Of a stretch of DNA of 64,000 nt, positions 34,017 to 44,536 are shown one piece after another; within the stretch, counting starts at the first letter, position 1, and every line of letters begins with the position of its first letter. Below the pieces are notes generated by a model, which made no database searches, had not been told where the DNA came from, and was given only the letters and a program-made list of their open reading frames with translations. The position numbers and the translations under genes are program-made. Source of the DNA: Karstenula rhodostoma CBS 690.94 (taxonomy: Eukaryota > Ascomycota > Dothideomycetes > Pleosporales > Didymosphaeriaceae); the NCBI GenBank assembly GCA_010093485.1, contig MU001494.1, positions 1,128,916-1,192,915 on the forward strand, in the 5' to 3' direction.

Positions 34017-35029
34017 GCGAATAGCGGACGAACGAGCCTGCTGAGCAGTTGTGGGGTAGTTCGCGTTATTGAACGCGGCGTCGGTCTGTGAACGCGAGGC
34101 GGCTGGTGCATTGTCAACAGGTGGCTTCGTGGCGGTGCGACACGAGGAGGACAGAGAAGCACCTCTGGGCTTTGCGTACCTGTTTGATCGCCTGCCGTTG
34201 ATTGCGACGGCGTTTCAACGCTGAGCTGCTTGCGTTGCAAGGCGGCGTTGAGCGGTTGTCCAAGGGGTGATGTCGGTGTCGTACGTGTAATTGTATAGAA
34301 CAAGCACACGAGGCTACTCTCGGGTGGAGCTGGTTCAGAGTGCGCGGGTTGGCTGTTTGTCAAGGTTGGCCGCGTTTGGCAGCTGCCAAATTGGAGTGAG
34401 AGAACAGGTGCGAGTATAGCAGCCCACTAACTAAGTTCCAACCCTTCCTTGGACCATCTGATTTGATGCAGCGCACTCGGTCTTCGGTACTGCTCTGAAG
34501 GTGCCCTATTCCCGCTCTCTTTATCCTGTCGCAGTGGCCCCACATGTGTCGTCGATTACATCCAGCACCAAGCGCAGCTTCCATTTTTCCAGCATTGCGC
34601 TCCCAGACGCGCACCAGTTACTCAATGCATATGCCCTTGGCACGCCCTCATGATCAACACCTCTTAGTCCCACCATGTGTTTGCGCAATGCATACCAGCG
34701 GTCCGGGCCCTCTGCCTCTGTTCGTGGTCGGTCGCCATAACGGCGAGGTGCGGTTGTCTTCGAACGACGTTGCTGAGAGTGGAGGTCCTCGTCTCAGCTG
34801 CTACTGAAGCTTCGAGCACGACAACACGACTCGAGACGTGGCTATCCCATTCCACCGAGTAGCCAAGGCCTGAGCAATGCGCTTCAAAGGATCCACAGCC
34901 GTTTGTCCTCACAAGTAAGTCGTATGGAGCGTTGCTCGCCGTGCAAGTAGGAAGACTGAGGTATTGATAATTCATATTGATTGGTTCTAAGAACAAAGAC
35001 GATCGCGTGCTGCTCACAAGGAGCTACGA
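34017..35029. other. Intergenic region
   Basis: The part below about 34365 may contain a 5' exon of the 2EXR-like gene. The rest is unremarkable. Long ORFs overlapping 34884-35954 on - are shadows of the transporter. Confidence 0.4.
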
Positions 35030-36445
35030 TTACGTATATGACGACGAGTCGCAGGTAAAGGCACCTCTCACGCCGTTGCCGTTGTACTGGTTTATGATGT
35101 CCTGTACACTCGCGTACGTACCGCACCCCAGGATGATGATACCAATGATGAAGATGCACGCATTCAGGATGGACAGAGAGATGTTCTTCCAGCCCTGGTT
35201 CCACTTGCCCTCCTTGATGAGATGGAACCAAAAGAGTGCAGGGAAGTAAAAGGTGAAGCCGGAGATGAACAGCGCAGACATGATGCCGAGCAGCGCATTG
35301 AAGAAAGGGACAGCCTCTGCGATTACCCACGCAATGAGCGTAAGGGAAGACAGCAGAGAGATCCACACAACCCAGCCGCGGACGCCGCTGATGTAGCGGA
35401 TGGGCGATGTCGGAAATGCGCGGTCCAAGATGTAGCGGCCGACCACGGTGCCGTTGATGCTGCCAGAGATGAAGATGACGGGCAAAGCGATACCAAAGGC
35501 AATGCGCGAGATGGTAGGTCCGGCGGACAAAAGCGCGGGACTCTTTACATCGGCTCCGACGAAAGCATAGATGAGAGCTCCGGTCATGGTATAGATGAAG
35601 ATTTCGATCAAGCCCAGTGCCCAAATTGACTTTACGTAGTCTTTGGGGGTGTGCATTTCCGACATGAAACTGAACTGGCAGATGGCAAACGAGTAGGCGA
35701 AGATGATGTTGGTAGTTGAGAGGAATGCCTGGTAAAAAGTCGTCTCTGGCGGGGGCCATACTGACCAGTTGACAGCCGAGAGGCCACCCGGAGCATTGTG
35801 GGCTTGAACTCCGGTGGAGATGATGGTGATGAGGATGGCGACGATGATGCTGACGAAGTCGATGTATCCAAGAATGGCGAATTCGGCAAAAGTCGGCGGC
35901 AAAGCGACAAGAAGCAGAATGATGGCCGAGATGATTCCCCAGACGAGGGCACAAACGTTCTCCTTGTCCACGATGTTGATGAAGGCAATGGTGCCAGTAA
36001 GGGCGTGGGAGCCGACCAAGAGGATGAGGAAAATGGCAAACATGGCTCCGGTGAGCTCATATCCGAATCGTCCCCAGATCAGACGCACAGCATCGGAATA
36101 GTGCTGGACATGTGGATATCGCAATTTCACTTGGCCGACGACGTAGCTGGTGTAGATGGCGATCAAGCCCAAACCGACGGTGAGAATGACACCGGCGACC
36201 ATGCCAACGGTGGCGAATGCGCTGGGCACGCTCAAAGATCCCAAAGCAATGGCCTCGACGATGAGACAGATGGTCAGGCGCTTCCATCCCAAGCGGTTGA
36301 ATTTCTCCTGTCCTTCGTGGATGGTGGGTGCCTCCTCTCCACGAGGGCTGTGCTCTGGGTCGCTCTTCTTCCCCGCGGAGCTGGTGTCGTCCTTGTCATA
36401 CATGGGAGGAGCAAGCGCGTTGCCAGAATCGTGTGGCGGGGACAT
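35030..36445 (-). CDS. Amino-acid/auxin permease family transporter (Mtr/AVT type)
   Basis: Single-exon 471-aa integral membrane protein. After a hydrophilic N-terminus of about 50 residues it begins FNRLGWKRLTICLIVEAIALGSLSVPSAFATVGMV, the classic first segment of AAAP-family permeases such as Neurospora Mtr (neutral/aromatic amino acids). About eleven transmembrane segments follow in the LeuT-like order, with SFAICQFSFMSEM and PKDYVKSIWALGLIEI (TM6-7 region). The likely role is proton-coupled uptake of neutral amino acids at the plasma membrane, with a vacuolar AVT role as alternative. The start at 36445 gives a Pro/Asp/Ser-rich cytosolic leader. It is divergent from the acyltransferase gene, sharing a spacer of about 1 kb. 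Confidence 0.9.
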   Translation of the reverse strand: MSPPHDSGNALAPPMYDKDDTSSAGKKSDPEHSPRGEEAPTIHEGQEKFNRLGWKRLTICLIVEAIALGSLSVPSAFATVGMVAGVILTVGLGLIAIYTSYVVGQVKLRYPHVQHYSDAVRLIWGRFGYELTGAMFAIFLILLVGSHALTGTIAFINIVDKENVCALVWGIISAIILLLVALPPTFAEFAILGYIDFVSIIVAILITIISTGVQAHNAPGGLSAVNWSVWPPPETTFYQAFLSTTNIIFAYSFAICQFSFMSEMHTPKDYVKSIWALGLIEIFIYTMTGALIYAFVGADVKSPALLSAGPTISRIAFGIALPVIFISGSINGTVVGRYILDRAFPTSPIRYISGVRGWVVWISLLSSLTLIAWVIAEAVPFFNALLGIMSALFISGFTFYFPALFWFHLIKEGKWNQGWKNISLSILNACIFIIGIIILGCGTYASVQDIINQYNGNGVRGAFTCDSSSYT

Positions 36446-37476
36446 GGTTGCGGCACTGGCAAGAAGGCGGAGGGCAGGCGCGGGTTTTCAACGTGGCTCT
36501 GCGCGGCGGCGAGGGGAGCAGCGGGGATATCTGGGACAGAGCAGGGCAGAAAGCGGCGGGGCAACAGGAGGTCCCGAGGTGGGACGCAGAGGAATGAAGG
36601 GCATAGCTGGGCAGGCCGGTCGGGCAGTTATGATGGTGCAGCTTATCTGGGAGGGTTGCATTACAAACGCGACGCCGTCATTGAATGCGGGCAGTATCGT
36701 CAGTATGGTTCGGAGATTGAGCGGATCATGGATCGGAGCGAGCTCAGTCGTCAGATGGCTGGGGGGAGGGTCCACGGGGGCCCACTTGGTACGAGGGTGT
36801 TAGGTAACATTTTGAAGTGGTTGAGGTTTTCTTAGCAGGTGACGCAGGTGCGCTCCGACGTGGGCCGAGTCCATGCGGAGAAGAAGGGCCGTACGGTGGG
36901 CCGTACGGTGGAGCATCTTGTGCGTGGGCAATGGGCAATGGGCAATGGGCAATGAACAGCGGGCAGCATGGCGGGCAGGCAGAATGAGAATGAGGCAGCG
37001 CGCATGGTGTTGAGGCATACAAGCTCTCACCGCAGCCGACAAGCCTGGCGGGTGGCGGCATTGGCGCGCCTTGTGCAACGCCAACGCCCGGAGAGATCCG
37101 ACCATGGGCGCCTCATTGGCCGAGGCAACCCGTCCGACCATGCGTCACGTGCCGTCTCGACTGCAGGAGGGGGTGGGGACGCCCATGCAAGACACTGGAC
37201 AGCCGCATCCCACGCCATCCACGAATCTACGGGGAGACGCCCGCCTCCTCTGCCTGCACTGCCTACACACCCATCACACTTGCGACGCCGTTGAGCTGCA
37301 CCATGCTTCACCCTCGAAACAGGATGACCTTGAAAGCGTCCTTGCATTATCCCACAGCAAGCATTCCATTTCACACGTCGGAATGCTTTTCGTGACCCGC
37401 CCTACTATTAAGATAACGTTACCTGTCTGCGCCCTCTTGGTTTCGTCGTGCGCAGTCTGTCAATCGATCCGCCACC
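36446..37476. other. Divergent promoter region, GC-rich
   Basis: Bidirectional spacer between transporter (-) and acyltransferase (+). It contains a duplicated gggccgtacggt (36886-36909) and a heptamer array listed separately. ORFs crossing 35798-36835 are antisense shadows. Confidence 0.5.
36926..36953. repeat. Tandem heptamer (GGGCAAT)4
   Basis: Four perfect head-to-tail copies of gggcaat in the shared transporter/acyltransferase upstream region. Not in any coding frame I support. Confidence 0.9.
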
Positions 37477-38946
37477 ATGTATTCCCCTGATCGCACAAGC
37501 GACGGCGCGCCTCTTCTGGAACAGTTCGAAATGGACGAAAGGGCGGAGCTTGAAATGAACGAGAAACACATTGAGCAAAGCGCTTTCTGGGATACGTGGT
37601 TCATACTAACACCGTCCTTTCTGCAAGGACACACGAACTCGCATACTGCCCAACGTCCTCATCCCACTGCATGGCTCGATGGTCTTCGAGGCATCGCTTC
37701 TTTCCTCGTCTACATATATCACTTCCAACACATGTTCCACCAGTCATTCAACCTCGGCTATGGCAGCAACAACGGAGATAACGACCACTGGCTGATACAG
37801 CTCCCAATCATCCGCCTCATTGTCAACGGCCAAGTACAGGTGGCAACCTTCTACGTCTTATCCGGTGTCTCGCTATCCCTGAAGCCGCTCAGACTCGCGC
37901 GCAGCCGCGCCTTCGACACCTTCTTCGACACAATTTTCTCGTCAGTATTCAGACGCGCGCTGCGATTGTACCTCCCGGTCTTGGCCGTGCAAATTGGCGT
38001 GCTCCTCGCAACTCTCCTAGGTCTTTACAACCATGCTTATGCGCTGTCGCAAGACTGGCCGTATGGTGGCACCAACGAGCTCATGCACACCGTCTTTGAT
38101 TCCAACTGGGTGCAAACAGAGGACTGGATGCGAGCTATGTGGCATTTCGCGGACCCATTCATCACACATCAACCAAGACTAATGTACGATGTTCACACCT
38201 GGACCATTCCAATCGAGTTCCGTAACTCGTGCATCTTGTTTGTTGCACTGGTCGGGTTTTCCAAGCTCAAAGCCAGAATCCGCATGAGCCTCACTGCAGT
38301 ACTGTGGGTATACTGCATGTGCCACACTATCATCGAGAGCGAGACGGCGCTGTTCATGGCTGGCATGGTCATCGCAGAGTTCATGGTTATTCAAGAAGAA
38401 TCAGCAAAGCAGTCGCGCATGACAGATGCATCCACCAAGTCATGGAGTAAGCGAGCCGACGTACAATGCGCGTTCTGGTGCGTTGTAGGGCTTTTCGGCC
38501 TGCACCTCCTCTCGTGGCCACCGTGGAACGCCGACCGAACATCAGGTTACAGGACGCTGGCCAGAATGACTCCTCGTTTCACCGATATAACCGAGTATTT
38601 CTGGCAGCGGATTGGCGCGGCCGTATTTGTTTTCGCCTTATCCGGCTCTTCCTTCCTGCGCCACCCCTTTCAGACGTCACTTGCTGTATACCTGGGCAGA
38701 ATATCTTTCCCACTGTATATTGTTCATGGGCCCTTGAACCATACATTGGGCCTTTGGCTCGTCGAAATGTTTTTCAAGGTCACAGGCTCGGAGTCATTTG
38801 CTGGCTATGAGACGGGTATCATCCTCGCCTTCTGCACTGAAGCAGTTGTTGTTGTCTGGCTTGCGGACTTGGTCATGCGAACTGTAGATGGACCCAGTGT
38901 GAAATTCGGACGGTGGCTGCAAAGCAAGTGGGAGGTGCGAGGTTGA
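37477..38946 (+). CDS. Acyltransferase family 3 membrane protein
   Basis: Single-exon 489-aa protein. The acyltransferase-3 signature AWLDGLRGIASFLVYIYHF spans residues 65-83, with the presumed catalytic His82. About ten transmembrane helices follow, ending with LGRISFPLYIVHGPLNHTLG and VVVVWLADLVMRTVD, which match the conserved C-terminal helices of the family. Such proteins transfer acyl groups, often acetyl, to sugars, lipids or secondary metabolites across a membrane. The substrate here is unknown. The acidic N-terminus (DERAELEMNEKH) is cytosolic. The start at 37477 follows a tcgatccgccacc leader. There is no biosynthetic cluster nearby to suggest a pathway. Confidence 0.88.
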   Translation: MYSPDRTSDGAPLLEQFEMDERAELEMNEKHIEQSAFWDTWFILTPSFLQGHTNSHTAQRPHPTAWLDGLRGIASFLVYIYHFQHMFHQSFNLGYGSNNGDNDHWLIQLPIIRLIVNGQVQVATFYVLSGVSLSLKPLRLARSRAFDTFFDTIFSSVFRRALRLYLPVLAVQIGVLLATLLGLYNHAYALSQDWPYGGTNELMHTVFDSNWVQTEDWMRAMWHFADPFITHQPRLMYDVHTWTIPIEFRNSCILFVALVGFSKLKARIRMSLTAVLWVYCMCHTIIESETALFMAGMVIAEFMVIQEESAKQSRMTDASTKSWSKRADVQCAFWCVVGLFGLHLLSWPPWNADRTSGYRTLARMTPRFTDITEYFWQRIGAAVFVFALSGSSFLRHPFQTSLAVYLGRISFPLYIVHGPLNHTLGLWLVEMFFKVTGSESFAGYETGIILAFCTEAVVVVWLADLVMRTVDGPSVKFGRWLQSKWEVRG

Positions 38947-39682
38947 GAATGCCTATGAATTGTTCACTTGCTTATGTATGGTTGCCTAACCCTCGGTGAA
39001 GAACGGCCTGGGAATTCGTAACTTTAAATATAATCCACAGCGAGTGGACTGGATATATCGTTTTGGTGCATCGAGGATCCTCCGGAAATTTACAAACCAA
39101 GCGCAAATATACCACCACTCTTGGAGACGAATGTGCGGGATGCACAGTTTGTGCTAGAGACTCTCGGGACATACTCCTATTTGTGTTGACGTATGTGAGA
39201 GCTCTCCTTGGTTGCGTTTTTGAGAAAAATTACAGTGAACTGTTTAATGCACCGACTGAAGCTTCCCCCGAGGTGTATCTATGGGAGTGATCGTAAGATT
39301 CATAGGACAGAAACGATCGCGAGTTCTTACAAGAGAGGCACCATTGTCGTTTCAATTATAGACTTGGTACTTCTAGGGCCTATTGGAGAATGTCATATAT
39401 CATGTGACGCTTGACCCTCTATATAAGTAGAGGGCTTCTCCCACTACGATTAATCAATCAAGTTTTTGCATCCCTTTCAATAGGGCTTATATGCTCACTC
39501 ATGATCCTGAACCTTGCTTTGTCAGCGCTCAGGCGCAGGGCCAAATTTATTTTCTCAGGCGTGACTACTATTTAATATAACCCGATTCCCAAGCAAAGTA
39601 CAGGTTCCTTTCACAACTGTGTATGCTAATCCATATCCCCCAAGCAGCAGAAAACAATTCGCTATTCAATAGACCATCAGTG
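38947..39682. other. Intergenic region with possible solo-LTR fragment
   Basis: Around 39388-39480 the order tgtcatatatcatgtgacg, ctatataagtagaggg, cttctcccactacgattaatcaatcaag resembles the promoter half of a fungal LTR. No second copy or target duplication is evident. Otherwise no gene. Confidence 0.3.
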
Positions 39683-41329
39683 CTAGCTAGAATCTTGCAA
39701 CACGCACGATAGTGTACTTGGCACACTCGAGGATGTTATTTGTGCCCAAACGTCGTATATCAGATCTTGATACGTTGCGGTGGTTGGGAAGAAATCCAGG
39801 ACCTTCTTGAAATCTTCCGTGTTCTTAAGCTTCAAAATGTTCGACACTTTGCGCATAGCATGTAAACAATACGTCCTCCAAGGATCGTCCCAGGTTAACG
39901 CTTCTAGAGCGTAGAACAGTGTCGCTAAAATTGGTTCCAGGTTCTTTCCACGTGGCCACGCGTGGTGGCCACCATTGTCGTCCAGTATCGCTTTTATCCG
40001 ACCGAAGATTGGCCCGTGGTAGTACCGCATCGTATTGCTGCCTTGAGGAAGCTTTAGATGGCGAAGCGCAGCGGACACAAATATCGGCAGGCCGGCGGCC
40101 CATACCTTGAACATGATACTAACTTCCCGTCCTTGAGCTCCACTCTGGAGCTGTCCATGCCATGGCTCTTCTAGTTGTACGAGCATTGCCGAATGCATAG
40201 CTTCAAAGTAAAGGTTACTGAGAGCACGCTTATCTATCTTGTCGGTCCAGTCTGGAGTAGCAGCAAGGCCAAGCTGGTGCATTCGCACCACTACATCGAA
40301 TACGAACGAATTGTTTTTTGGGAACCGTTTTACCGTCCGCCAAGCGCGTATCTGAGCGTCGTCCTGGAAAGCAAGATTGAACGGTATGGAGTTGGGGTAC
40401 AAAGGAAGCGGGAACTGGGGCGGAAGTAACAGTTCAGCCGCAATGAATAATGACGAGCTGCAAAGAATGTGAGTTTGGGACTCGATGTTTTCGGTAGGAG
40501 CCAAACCTACTAGGTCAATATCCTCTGCAGATCAAACTCCATGTGGTGCATCCCTCCCCGTGTCTCCACAAGCCGCTGTAATGCTTCGATATGACCCACA
40601 GCTTCAACCCATTCGTGGTTCGTGCTCTATCAAGGATGAGTTACATTCAAGGAGAACATGTTACCAACTTACACATCCATATGCCAGACTGTGAATAGCA
40701 AATAAGATGGTGTCTGGGACGTCGCTACCGCACATCTCCAACGTTTCCTGAACTACCCGCATTGTTTCTCCTTTTGCGTTCAATGTATCGAGACTTGGTT
40801 GCAGGAAGCCATCTTTTTTATCTCTCATCACACAGGTCACATACGACTGTGCGAGACATGAGACGACATCTTGCTGTGGGACATAGCCCAGGAATGGGTT
40901 CGATTCTGCTCCTATGATGATTTGAGATGTCAGCATCATTTACTTTCAGGTCTGCTCGAGAAAACACATTGTACCCTGGGCAGAACAGCGTGACTTACTA
41001 TGAGGAGCCACACCTAGGCTGACGTCAAAAGACCCAATACAACCAAGAGCGAACTGATTTTGCGGGTCACTGGCAGTACCTGGAGTTGTCCATGCATCCG
41101 TGTCTTTAGAAGCAGATCGCGACGAGCGGGCGCGCTGCTTGCTCTGTCGCCGCTCACTCACGGCAGACTTCGATGACTGACCAGACTGCCGTTGTTGCTG
41201 GTGAAGGTAGTTTCTCATCACATGGCTTCTGACCGTTTTTAGGTTCTGCTTCGCTGATGCGTCTTCGATGCCCGTATGCGCGATGAACTCGTAATGTGTC
41301 GTAGCGGGGCTTCGAGAACGTGGGCTCAT
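39683..41329 (-). CDS. Fungal-specific transcription-factor-like protein without a zinc cluster
   Basis: Modelled as complement of 41329-40999, 40911-40673, 40626-40538 and 40457-39683, giving 477 aa with all phases consistent. The N-terminus MSPRSRSPATTHYEFIAHTG leads to a conserved LKTVRSHVMRNYLHQQQ block, typical of fungal-specific regulators whose C-terminal half is the DUF3468-like domain. No Zn2Cys6 cluster or other DNA-binding motif is visible. The helical body contains SLAYGCSTNHEWVEAVGHIEALQRLVETRGGM, a characteristic stretch of this domain. Introns are 87, 46 and 80 nt with gtaagt, gtaagt and gtttga donors. The third intron is the least certain: a different open frame runs through it, so a small deletion with frameshift is an alternative reading. 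The regulator role is inferred. Confidence 0.65.
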
Positions 41330-42729
41330 GGCTGCAATCCTACGGTTGAGCAGATCTGACAACCTGTTTTCAGTTGCCAGTGTTAAAGGGAATGTATTGG
41401 ATATATGTATGCGTTGGTGTTTGCTGGTGTCTGTTGGAAGGCCCAAGACGATGCAGTCGGCAAACAGAGGGGATGACGGCAATGCTTGGCTATGCGCCAG
41501 TTGTGAGACCTATTTACGATGCTCGAATACAATGGAACGATCAATATTCTCGGCGGCGACGGGCGCAGCAGATGGTCCATTGTATGAAGGATGGCTAGTT
41601 CCACTCAGCAATACATCCGTCCTACCCAGGACACCGTGCTGCTCTGGCCCCCTCCATCTGATACTGTCCCAGAAGACCAAGGCGCCCTAGCGAACAAAGA
41701 TCCTTTTAGCCTTACTCGAGAGCATACAGCCGCCATCCTTGACTCATTCCAGAATACTACAGCATAATCTTGTTTTACGGGCTGTTGTCATACAGTGTAT
41801 AGACCGAGTCATTCAAGGGGCTTCGCCAATAACCGCAGCGAAGACTACTTGTCCCCTGAGCTAACACTGCAACCCTTTAGAACACGTCTGAAACTACAGC
41901 TCGGGACCAGTGGATTATCCGGGCGACGAACTGATTGTTGATAAAAATCCTTCCCGCTGAACTTCGCTCGTGGCCTACAGCGACTGGCCACACTGGCGAG
42001 TGATAACACGATGGGTCGCGGTGACCTTGTTCTTTAAGCGAAAAGTTAGTAGCCTTTTGCCGATTTGGGCTACTCCGGTACGATTCCCACTATTCCGGTG
42101 CAACGTAATCTCCGCACAGCTTGCCATCGAATGTTTCTCGTGGTCCACATCTTGACGCATATAGTGGAGTACGATTCGTGGTCTGCGTAACCCCCCACCA
42201 ATTGACTGGAAGCGTCATCGGCTTGGTAATTGTGTGGTTTCCGGACCTACATCTCCAGATCGGGTGTGAGCTTGTGCTTCAAGTAGTAAAGGTGAGCCAC
42301 ATAGGCCACGGAAACCATACATACGACGTAAAAGTGGTACACCGATAGCCGGATATCTCATGAGTGTAGATGTATTGGACAACGCGATAGCTGTGTTTGG
42401 ATATGGACGAAGGGCTAGGACCCTATTGCGCAACGTGTTCGGGCGTTTCCCGCGTGCATGCATGGCGTACACTTGACCCTCAGACCTGGATCGGCGGAGG
42501 CCAATATAAACGTTGGCTAGGAAGTCCTGCAGGGCGCCTATAGGAGCAGGGGGAGCAGACAAATGTGACTAAATCGGTGCATGCTGCGCCACTTTGATCT
42601 CCATGACGTCCAGTACGCGTGTAGGTACACCCTCCTGGGCAGGAATGTGCCGATACCGTTTTTTCTGGAGTACCCGGTAATATCGTAATTCCGTAATATA
42701 CGGTAATTAAGTGATTTTTTTGGTGTCCT
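41330..42729. other. Gene-poor spacer
   Basis: No gene supported. ORFs to 120 aa overlap on both strands and lack motifs. A T-rich run just before 42730 flanks the MITE. Confidence 0.35.
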
Positions 42730-42844
42730 TACAGTCAACCTCGTTGTTCGGGAGATTAACTCGCCGGCAAATTACTTGTAAAAGACCTCTTAAGGGCCCT
42801 GCACACCTTGCAACGCTAGTCTCCCGAACAATGTGGTTGACTGT
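42730..42844. mobile_element. Miniature Tc1/mariner-type element, 115 bp including TA ends
   Basis: Inverted repeats of 26 nt at 42730-42755 and 42819-42844. Both read TACAGTCAACC then [TA]C[GA] then TTGTTCGGGAGA, matching at 24 of 26 positions. The TA at each end fits a Tc1/mariner/pogo target duplication, and CAGTCAACC is a start often seen in pogo-like fungal elements. Only about 60 bp lie between the repeats, so there is no transposase. An ORF (42711-42956) that spans it is incidental. Confidence 0.82.
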
Positions 42845-44536
42845 AGTAGCCCTCTTTGCCTTAGCATTCGGATATGGATTTCTAGACACCGGCAATACTG
42901 TATTTAATACTGCAATTACTAAAGTTAGAAAGATATCAGCACAACCCTACTCCTAGCAGGCATGTCTGACTTTTCCGACCTTTCTTTTGTAAAAGACCAC
43001 GAAGAGGTCCGACCACCCCTACCAGGCTACGCACCCAAACCTCCTGGGTGGGCGTAACACGGGTCTCTCCGAAACACGAGAATGACTGATTACTGAACAG
43101 TGGCAGCCGTTGAACACGGCATCCTTCCCGCCTTTAGCCTTTTTGCGGCCCCCAATCTAACCTGCATTCGCGTTGAAAACTTCTTGGCAAAGTTCGGTAC
43201 CGCAAACGCGGTATTGTACACGATCTGGTGCTATGCAAAGCCTCTTATCGAGCTGCGCTCAGATGTACACATATAACAGTACCATGGCTATGTTTGGATT
43301 GAAATCTCATAGGATACACTCTGATGCCAGAACCATATGAATGATGCGCCGATGAGAGCAGTCATTTTGCCAGGTTTGAAGTGCCCGTTATTTGTTCGGG
43401 TCGGACATGCACCTATCGAGCGTTCGTGGATCATTTCAGTCGGTAGCATATCTCCGTCGGTCGCCAAATGACACAAGACCACCCCGACTGACCGCCGAGC
43501 TTACGACGCGACCAAACTCGGCCCCCACTGCTCCTCTACAACGTGCATAGCATGATTCCTGCGTAGAAATTCGGCCAATAGTAGGCCGCAACCGCATGGG
43601 CGGCGGCACGGTGCCAAACTATGATGCGAGCTCGCATCTACACAGTAGCATTCGCATTCGCGTTGCACTCATGAAGAAATAATGGCGTGGTGCATGAATC
43701 GTGAAGCTTGGCCTGGGGCGAAGCGTCGATAATTTGCTGGTATGGGCTCGCAAATGTCTTGATGTTCGGCACAGTGTCTAGCGAGGGTACAAAACTTGCG
43801 AAACTGTTTGCGAATCTAAAATGAATCGAGCTATCGTCACTAGGTGGTGCAATCATTATTAAGCGCTGGTCTGAGCTTAACGCAATTAGCTGGCACCTTA
43901 TATGCCCTGCGAGATCTGTTCTCCTGTAGTAGAATCAGGGTAGCAAGGTATTAGTCATCCTTGGAGCGCTCAATAGTTATTGCACCACCTGTTGTCGTCT
44001 CTATGACGTATCATCTGACGTTCTGACGTTCTGACGTGGATCTGACCAACAAGAGAGAATTGCCAGGGAAAGGGGCCGATCACCTGGTTGTTTCGTACAG
44101 AGTCGGCGGATGTACATTCACGCGAGTATCCGAGTGCAAGCATGCGCGAAGGCTGAGGTTGCTGGATGGTCATGTAGCGATGGTGATGGCAGGTGAGAGG
44201 TGGGGTGCATGTCAGACGCTAAGCGAACCTTCCCAACAGCAACCTGCCCCCATCGAAAATCGCCCCCGGCTGTGGCAACGCTCGCGCTGATCCTATGCAA
44301 CGAACCTGCCCCAACAGGCAGCCATGTCGCCTTCATCGATCGCAGCACTAGCTTTCACCCCTCACGTCTGCCTGCCCGTCTGTCCACCACACTCATCGTC
44401 CACTGCCGGCCTCCGGCTGCATCCCACCTTTGAGATTCCTACCGCCACCACCTTCTACTACTACCCTGTCCGCCTGCGTTGTCTGCACGTTCGTTTCTCG
44501 CCCGGGGTCCTGCGCATCTAAACCTCGCTCCTCATC
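42845..44536. other. Gene-poor spacer and molybdate-transporter promoter
   Basis: About 1.7 kb without a supported gene. 44300-44536 is C/T-rich and probably the promoter and 5' UTR of the MOT1 gene. Near 44022 the sequence gacgttctgacgttctgacgt holds short tandem copies of ctgacgtt. Confidence 0.4.

Noticed and set aside
34884..35954. 356-aa His/Arg/Leu-rich ORF on the minus strand
   Set aside because: Frame shadow of the amino-acid permease, which has conserved segments in the other frame.
35798..36835. 345-aa Gly/Asp-rich ORF on the plus strand
   Set aside because: Antisense shadow of the permease N-terminal half and its promoter.
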